Assembly (NCBI GenBank): GCA_028622995.1
Contig: JAJQJQ010000045.1
Span: forward strand, 1,302,001 to 1,366,000
Reading direction: 5' to 3'
DNA: 64,000 nt
Origin: Panagrolaimus kolymaensis
Lineage: Eukaryota > Nematoda > Chromadorea > Rhabditida > Panagrolaimidae
The translations under genes were made by a program, and so were the position numbers. Below are positions 57,687 through 64,000 of this stretch, piece after piece (the first letter of the stretch is position 1; each line of letters opens with the position of its first letter). The notes beneath the pieces were generated by a model, which made no database searches, was not told the origin of the DNA, and was given only the letters and a program-made list of their open reading frames with translations.

Positions 57687-58091
57687 CTAAACTTGTTCGT
57701 TCCAATCCGCGGTCATGGAAGACCATAAATTTAATCCATAATAATGCCATAAACCATGCAAAAGAAGATTTTTATTTTTATCGTGGCATATTACCGCCAC
57801 GCCACCCGTAAAACCCAAAATCTCATGTCTTGCTTTAAGTTCAGTATTTCCTTGAAGCCTTCCATCATCATTTAAAGTTATCATAGTTTTCATGGATCTT
57901 TTTGAAACTACATCTTCGGGACCTTGTTGAAAAGTTAAAGTAGCGTCGGATGAAACTAAAAAAAAGATGATTTTGAATGGAAAAAATATTATTTTGGAAC
58001 AAAAAAAAATCTATAGAAAACTCCAAATTGTCGTCAACTTACTAGAAAATAAAGCAACAAAAAAGCAAATTAAAAATTTGAAGGAAAACAT
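57687..58091 (-). CDS. small secreted protein, unknown
   Basis: Exons 58091-58043 and 57955-57687, in phase, give 105 aa. The first exon is almost exactly a signal peptide (MFSFKFLICFFVALFSS). The mature part of about 88 aa begins SDATLTFQQGPEDVVS and contains TLNDDGRLQGNTELKARHE, GFTGGVAVICHDKNKNLLLH and WHYYGLNLWSSMTADW. It has one cysteine, several tryptophans and no known motif. Signal-peptide exon plus compact mature domain is typical of secreted nematode proteins, including parasitism effectors, but that role is only an inference. Confidence 0.6.
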
Positions 58092-58454
58092 TTTAGAATC
58101 AAAAAGAAAAATAATTAAGAAGTGAAATAAAAAAAATTTTATTCTGCTTCTTCCATTATTAAAAAAAAAAAACAATCTTCTGATAAAAAAAAGAAGTTAA
58201 ATAAGTAAAAAAATATTTGTGTTTTCTATATAAAGAAAAATTAATCTGTTGTTTTTTTTTATAAACATCAAAGATAAGGAAAGTATTTTCCGTAAATATA
58301 TGATTTTTAATTTCCAAATTAAAGATTTTTTCCAGAAAATAATCAACAAAATTTTAAATTTGCTAATTAAACCTTTTACTTCTGCATTTTTTTTGCTGTA
58401 TTATTTATATAAGAATAGAAATAGCCTTTACGATTTTTTGTTGGAAAAAAAGAC
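58092..58454. other. intergenic
   Basis: AT-rich DNA upstream of the small secreted protein. A low-complexity open frame at 58249-58626 runs into the repeat and is not called. Confidence 0.4.
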
Positions 58455-58668
58455 TTTGAAATTGCATATTTGCATTCTCCGGATAAACCCCAGAAATGCT
58501 GATCCAAAAATTAAATTTTTTTCATTGACACAATTCTTTCAAAATGGTCATGAAATTATTTTTCCACATACCTTGAGTCTGTGGGTAAAAAACCAAAGAG
58601 TTTATATTTTTGCTTCAATTTATTGAAAATCAATCGAAGGATGGAAGACGCGGTTGTACACAAAAAAG
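58455..58668 (-). repeat. dispersed repeat, copy 2
   Basis: Reverse complement of the block at 718-912, with the same order of landmarks (CTTCCATCCTTCGATTG to TTTCTGGGGTTTATCCGG). The two copies are in opposite orientation near the two ends of the window. No terminal repeats or coding frame are visible. Confidence 0.85.
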
Positions 58669-59362
58669 GGCAAAATAAGCTTTTGTTTCGTTTCTCTACC
58701 ATTCACTATTTCGTCCTTCCGTCTTTTTTTAAACCAAAAAAATGCTTTTTTGTATGATTTTTTTAACTTAAAAAAGTGGACATTTATTTTTTTATATGTA
58801 ATTTGGCAAACTTAAAAAAAAAGTTGTATTTAAAAATTAGTAAGCTTGAATAAAAAACAGAGTTACAAAAAGAGTGGAATGGAAAACTTTGCAATCAATT
58901 ATTTTTGATAGCCTCCGCATAAAAAGTAAAGTAAGCTATTGATTCATTGAAAAAGTGTTTGGTCGTCGAATGAATTCCAATCCAAAAAATAGTCATTAAT
59001 GTGGATTATATTTTTTTTTTTGCTACCAAATTGAACACCATACTTTTTCAAATATTTGGTGTTAATTGTGTTGGTTCAATTGAAGGCATATGTGGCTTGG
59101 ATTGTTCACTTTTATCTTTGAATTTTTTTGGTGCTCTCGCTTGTTGAACCTTAATCTGAATATTATCATACTCACCATTACCGCCACTGTTTTCCACTCC
59201 ATTTTCAAGTTAAACTTTCAACTCAACACTGATGCCTTACATATTTTTGAGATAACAACATTTATATCACTTGATTCTATTTATTTCAAATTATTAATCA
59301 CAGAAATTCATTACAATACAATACAATATAAAATACATAAAATACGATTATACATATGTTCT
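58669..59362. other. intergenic
   Basis: AT-rich spacer with an open frame at 59090-59407 that overlaps the 3' end of the minus-strand gene and lacks support. Confidence 0.4.
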
Positions 59363-60294
59363 TTAATTGTGGTATACAATACTGACACGTTTCCAATAAC
59401 CATTTAAATCACGAAAATAATTCATACATAAGCGAACAACAGTGATGAACCAAACAGTTAGACCAAGTTCAAGGAGAAATTCACCAATATATATAGCGAT
59501 GGAAAGAGTTGGATTTTCTAAAAAAAGTACATAAATTAAAAGATTGTTTTCGTTTTAGCTGTTTCCAAACTAAATCTATAGCAGGAGAATAATAATCACA
59601 TACTTTTAAAATAATAATTGCCACTCTTTTGACCAGAAATTGCCATGATTACAAAAATTGTATATACCAGTGAAAGGAGAAGTCGAAGAACCTAAAAAAT
59701 GTGCACAAATAGAGATAGAGGAAAAGTAAGACACAAATAAGTTAAGACGACTTACGATAGCAGTAAAATATATAGCAAAAAGTCCATCTTTTTTCAAGCA
59801 TAAAGCTAAACCAAGAGAGAATACCATGATGATTGTAAGAATTCCAAAGGGAACAAAATAATAATATTCTTCAGTTTGACTTACAATAGAAGAAGCAGCA
59901 TAAATTACACATATCATAACAACAAAGAATTCAAATATTGCAATAGCTTTAGCTCCACATTTGACATGACATCCACAGCAACAGAGATACTTTTCATCAT
60001 TATCATTGAAAACATGTTTTGGTGCTTCAACATTAACGGTAGCCGAGACTTTCTGAAAAAAAAGTAAAAAATTAATGAGTACAACAAGAAAGTTAATCAA
60101 AACCACAAAAAAAGCCCAAAAACAACAACGATAAAGTTTCGAAAAAAAAACAAGCGAATGCAAGAAATTGATGTGCTTGAAAAAATAAGGAAAAGTAAAC
60201 ATACTTGTTGCTTTTGTTGTTGTGGTTGTTGTGGATTATCAATAATACTACCATTTTCTGCAGATGATGATTGATTTGTTTTTGTTTCAGCCAT
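59363..60294 (-). CDS. four-span membrane protein, nematode type
   Basis: Exons 60294-60205, 60052-59756, 59691-59604 and 59517-59363, in phase; 209 aa. A Gln/Ser-rich cytosolic N-terminus (MAETKTNQSSSAENGS) leads to a Cys cluster (YLCCCGCHVKCG) and four spans: AIFEFFVVMICVIYAASSIV, VPFGILTIIMVFSLGLALCL, IYFTAIVLRLLLSLVYTIFVIM and AIYIGEFLLELGLTVWFITVV. The protein ends RVSIVYHN. The Cys-rich juxtamembrane patch could be palmitoylated. It is the third four-span gene in this window (26831, 39128). Function is unknown. Confidence 0.75.
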
Positions 60295-61234
60295 TTTTTT
60301 TTTTGATGATGTTTGAAAAGAAAGATGAGAAATAGACGATTTCACGAACACACAAACACAAACTCAAAAGAAGAAGAAGCAAAAATGACAATGAATGAAA
60401 ATACTTTTTTCTTTTGAAGACAAAAAATGAATGACGAAACACAAAAAAAACAATGCAAATTTTATTTCTTTGAATTTTTTTGACTGACAATTTTTGAAAA
60501 CAAAAACTTTGGAAAATTTTACAGGTAAAAATTATTCTGCTTTCATTAGTTTTATTACAGCTTTTTTTTACTATATTTGTTTTAAATTCTAAAAAACTTT
60601 AACAAACTGCGTTTTCGAAATTCTTTTTTGATATTTACTTAGAAACAAATTACTTGAATGCCGGTGAAAGATAAAATCCAAGATGGATATAAAAATCAGA
60701 AAACATATATTCATGAGTTCCATTTGAAAGTATACATATAAGATTTAAAATTGATGATGACTCTCTTCAGAAGATTATCTCTCATCAGCCTGTCGAAATT
60801 TTAAATGAATAGTAGTTAGTAGTTTCCATATTTTTGTTTTTTGACACGCTTATTTTTTTTTAAATCTTATGTTTCGTTCTTTTTTTGCAAAAAAAAATTT
60901 TGAAGTCTTTTTTAAATTCGTAAAAAGTAAAGCAAGCCACCGCCGCCGCACTTTTTTTTGTCACTTAAGAAATTTATATATTTTGGCTTTTATGGTTGGT
61001 GTTGGTTGTTGTCGCGTCATTTGACACTTTTAAATTTTTTAAATTTAAAAAAAGTGTTTTTAAGTGGCTGAGACTAACTAAACAAGTATGTAGATGCCAA
61101 AAAAAAAACTGTTGCTGTTTTTTTTTGCAGTGGTCAAAAAAATTTAGAAAAGTGAGTGCCCAAAAATTTTTAGACCTTATTTTCACAAAAACAAAAGCAA
61201 AAGCGAGTGAATTTTTTTTGTTCATATCTGGAAA
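60295..61234. other. upstream non-coding region
   Basis: Homopolymer-rich DNA upstream of the four-span gene. Positions 61227-61234 are the left target-site duplication of the following MITE. No gene is supported. Confidence 0.4.
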
Positions 61235-61548
61235 CAGGGCTGTCAAATCGCTTCGCTCAAAGACGTCGCTGATCGCTGAGCGACGCCTTTTTCATTTTCG
61301 CTTCGCTTCGCTTCGCGCTAAAAATAAAAAAATGAAAATCGCTTCAGCGACTTCAGCGATCTCGTCGCTGTTTCAAACAGCGACGAATTTTTTGCGTGTC
61401 TTTTTGGCTAAGCGATCGCTTCAGCGAAGCGATGAACAGCGATCGCTGAAGAAACAGCGATGAAAATTCAGCGACTTCAGCGAATCGCTCACCGTCGCTG
61501 AAGCAATTTCGAGCGACGCTAGCGAAAAACAGCGATTTGACAGCCCTG
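61235..61548. mobile_element. hAT-type MITE with perfect 8-bp target duplication
   Basis: The 314-bp element has perfect 18-bp terminal inverted repeats, CAGGGCTGTCAAATCGCT and its reverse complement. It is flanked by identical 8-bp TCTGGAAA copies (61227-61234 and 61549-61556). CAGGG ends plus 8-bp duplications are diagnostic of the hAT superfamily. The interior is strikingly GC-richer and built of repeated GCGATCGCTGAAGCGA-like units (CTTCAGCGA and TCGCTGAAG in both orientations), so it could fold into extensive hairpins. There is no coding frame. Confidence 0.92.
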
Positions 61549-61556
61549 TCTGGAAA

Positions 61557-64000
61557 CTCGATTTCCACATTCATTGATTTTCTTGATCTTTTTTGGTTTC
61601 ATGACATCCTCCCTCGCTTATGCATATTTTGCTCTCTGTATTTTTCAATTCACGTGAATAAACTTTTACCCGCTTTTTTTTAAATAAGAAAGCATATTTA
61701 AAAATGTATATTTAATAATTTTAAAACTAATACGACTTTAAAAAAAGAAAAAAGCAGACGCTTTTTATTTATAATGAAAAACTTGTTTTTTCCTTTCTTT
61801 CACAACGTTCCGAAAAAATAACACAGTCACGAATCAGATTAAATTAGCATAAGCTCCTTCCCTTCTGTTTATTTTTTTTTTTGGTTTTTGCTTCTGCTTT
61901 TTATATTATTATTATTATTGTTTTTTTTTGCTGAAATTTCTTTAAAAAAATTAAAGTTTTTTTGTTAATTTCAAAATTAGCGAAATTTTTAGGTGATTGG
62001 TAGATTAGAGGGGCTTTGTTGGTCGTTGCTAATTACTTATTCTTTGTCCTTTCCAACAAGAAAAAGAAAGTTTGGTTTTTAATTGTGAGAAAATTTTTTA
62101 AATGTTTTTTGCTAATTAAAAAATTAGGGTTTTGCATGAAGGCTTTAGAGAATCTTTAGGAAGCAATCTTTGGACCCTCTATTCTAAAATGGTAGTCTTT
62201 TTCCTAAATATATTTTTTTGTTTCAAGACTTCTATTTTGTGGATTTGTATTTCTGTCTTAACCCCAAAACGGCATTTCTTGATTTTATTGTGCTAAATTT
62301 CAAACAATATTTTATTTTTCAGTGTCCCTTACTTTTATTTTTTATTAATTCCACAAACATTTTTTTCTCTTTAAAGTTTCAAAGACTTCTTTTTTATGAA
62401 CACTTATCTTTATTCTATTTTAAGCCTTTATTTTTCAAACAAAAAACAAAACAAACCTTTTTTTCACTTTTTCTTTACAATTATTAGCATCATAAGTCAA
62501 CAACATCATTGGTTTTTTAAAAGTCATATTATTATTTTTAAATTGGCTCAATTCCATATTTTTTTGTTTGTTTTGTTTCTTTTTCTTTTTTTTATTTCAA
62601 GTGACGCAATATTTTTGTGATATTTGACAGTGTTTTTTCGTAAGTGTTTTTTACTTACTTTTTTCAATATTATTTTGGCAAAAAAAAAATGCAACATTAA
62701 AAAAAGGGAAAAATGCCAAAAGTGAAGTGAAGTGAACTGAGAAAGGTTAAATGTCAAGAAGTCCAATAGCTGCTTCTGTGAAAGAAAAAATATGAAAACG
62801 ACCATGTTTCTTTTTCTTTTTCTTTTTGTTCCTTGTTTTCTTTTGAGAGAATAGAGTTTAACCTTTCAAGGAAGTGAAAAGGCGTTTGTTATATGTAATT
62901 AAAAGTGTTGTGGTTATTCGAACTAAAATCAATGGTCAAAGAACAGAGGAGTTGACTGACGAGAAGAACTCTATTTTTTTTGACACAAAGATGGTTGATT
63001 AAAAAATAAAGGAAAAAAATATGTAAACTCTGAAACTCCTCGAATCTTAAAACATGTGAAAAATATAACAAAAATATAAATATTTTTTCTATAATTATTT
63101 TTTTGTTCCGTTTAGCTATTTTGGAACCGAATTTCTGGGCTTTTTATTTTTTTAAAATAAACGAGTCTTTGATCATTTTTTAATATTTAATTCTTAAAAA
63201 CCCTTTTTAAACTTTATTTTAAGATTTTTGATGTTTTTATTTATAAAAGGTTTTTTTTTGCGTGGTCTATGAATCTATGAAATTTGATAAAAATAAATGT
63301 ATATCGTAAATAATAATAATTCCCTGAAGACTTTTTTATAAACCATATTTATATGTTTAAGAATCAAACTTTAATGAAGCATGACATGTTTTTTTCATTT
63401 ATTTGGCTTTTTGTTGAGATTTATTTTGTTCAAAAATAGAAGACGAAGAGAGAGGTCTGTTGACATCTAAATTTTTTTTTGGTGTACGTCAAAAATAAAT
63501 ATAAATATGTGCCTTAAAAAACTTTCATAAAAAAATGGAAAAAAAATTGTAGCAAAAGGAAAACTTTTTCAATGTTATTTGAGACTCTTTGTTGTTGCTG
63601 CTTTTTCGAACACCTTCAGTGCCAGCAAAAAAGCATTTCAAAGTAATATATAAAATTTTTAAAGCTTTTTACAACAAAAAATTTTTTATGGGTCATTTTT
63701 GAGCTGACACGATCATCAAATTTTTTGCAAAAAAAAAACTCAACGTTCAAAATAAAAAAGTTTTTGTCCACTTTTTCTTTAATTTTTTTTAAATACCAAA
63801 CATAAAACGAAATAGAAAAAATCTTTTTTTCTTTAACGATTTTATTTTTCTTCTTCCATCTTAGATGAAGAATTGCTCTTTCTCTCTCTCTCACTTTTTG
63901 GGTTTCAAATTACTCATCATCTTTTTTTCTGGTTGAATTCTTTTTATTTTATTTTTTCTTGCAAAAAATAAATAAATAAAAGCTTTTTAGCATAATTTTT
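61557..64000. other. gene-free region of about 2.4 kb
   Basis: AT-rich, poly-T-rich DNA to the window end. It contains a short (ATT)n tract near 61905 and a (TC)n tract near 63885. Open frames are Phe/Lys-rich and low-complexity. No gene is supported. Confidence 0.5.

Noticed and set aside
58249..58626. 125-codon plus-strand open frame
   Set aside because: It is composed of AT-rich DNA plus the dispersed repeat copy and is not conserved in the copy at 718-912.
60996..61574. Overlapping 155- and 73-codon frames
   Set aside because: Both run through the hAT MITE and its flanks; residues derive from the repeated GCTTCAGCGA units.
1..64000. CRISPR arrays, bacterial operons, rRNA genes
   Set aside because: The window is intron-rich eukaryotic DNA; no spaced direct-repeat array, Shine-Dalgarno operon or rRNA sequence was seen.

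Overview
This is AT-rich eukaryotic DNA with many short introns (about 45-300 nt, GT-AG). It is almost certainly nematode. The strongest lineage marker is an MLT-10-like moulting gene; it sits beside a twk-type potassium channel, alpha-spectrin and several splice-acceptor-next-to-ATG starts typical of trans-spliced nematode genes. The C-terminal half of one gene (21.5-23.8 kb) resembles a family I associate with plant-parasitic tylenchids such as root-knot nematodes. That placement is an inference. All exon models below were built by hand from the sequence and checked for reading-frame phase across every junction.

Layout. 1-6.1 kb: mostly homopolymer-rich non-coding DNA with two weak coding remnants and two copies of dispersed repeats. 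6.2-8.7 kb (+): the first three exons of alpha-spectrin, then an abrupt break. 8.7-9.8 kb (-): a protein with the N-terminal MACPF-like domain of the stonustoxin/verrucotoxin family. 10.6-13.3 kb: three Skp1-like genes, two of them a tail-to-tail inverted pair. 13.3-16.9 kb: repeat-rich, gene-free. 16.9-20.3 kb (+): a complete nine-exon acid sphingomyelinase. 20.8 kb (+): a small two-span membrane protein. 21.5-23.8 kb (-): an eight-exon gene joining HAT-like helical repeats to an F-box-like nematode family module. 26.8-27.8 kb (+): a four-span membrane protein. 29.5-33.0 kb (+): the MLT-10-like gene, with an antisense tRNA-Gln in one intron. 33.1-33.6 kb: a clear MITE. 34.0-35.4 kb (+): a secreted double C-type lectin. 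35.9-36.5 kb: an LTR-retrotransposon relic. 37.3-37.8 kb (-): an unknown gene. 39.1-40.1 kb (+): a second four-span protein. 40.6-41.2 kb (-): a small proline-rich membrane protein. 42.0-45.5 kb (-): a two-pore-domain K+ channel. 48.2 and 49.2 kb (+): two tiny MSG-starting peptides. 49.8-51.5 kb (-): a secreted leucine-rich-repeat protein. 52.2-53.7 kb (+): a cation diffusion facilitator with Mn-type metal sites. 54.8-56.5 kb (+): a cathepsin L-like protease. 56.6-57.3 kb: an inverted-repeat element. 57.7-58.1 kb (-): a small secreted protein. 59.4-60.3 kb (-): a third four-span protein. 61.2-61.5 kb: a perfect hAT-type MITE. The remainder is non-coding.

The genes are ordinary nematode housekeeping, membrane and secreted genes with no evident shared pathway. 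The unusual parts are the spectrin/MACPF-like junction, the HAT-F-box-like composite gene, the Skp1 cluster, a possible alternative last exon of the K+ channel, and at least six distinct repeat or transposon-derived structures.
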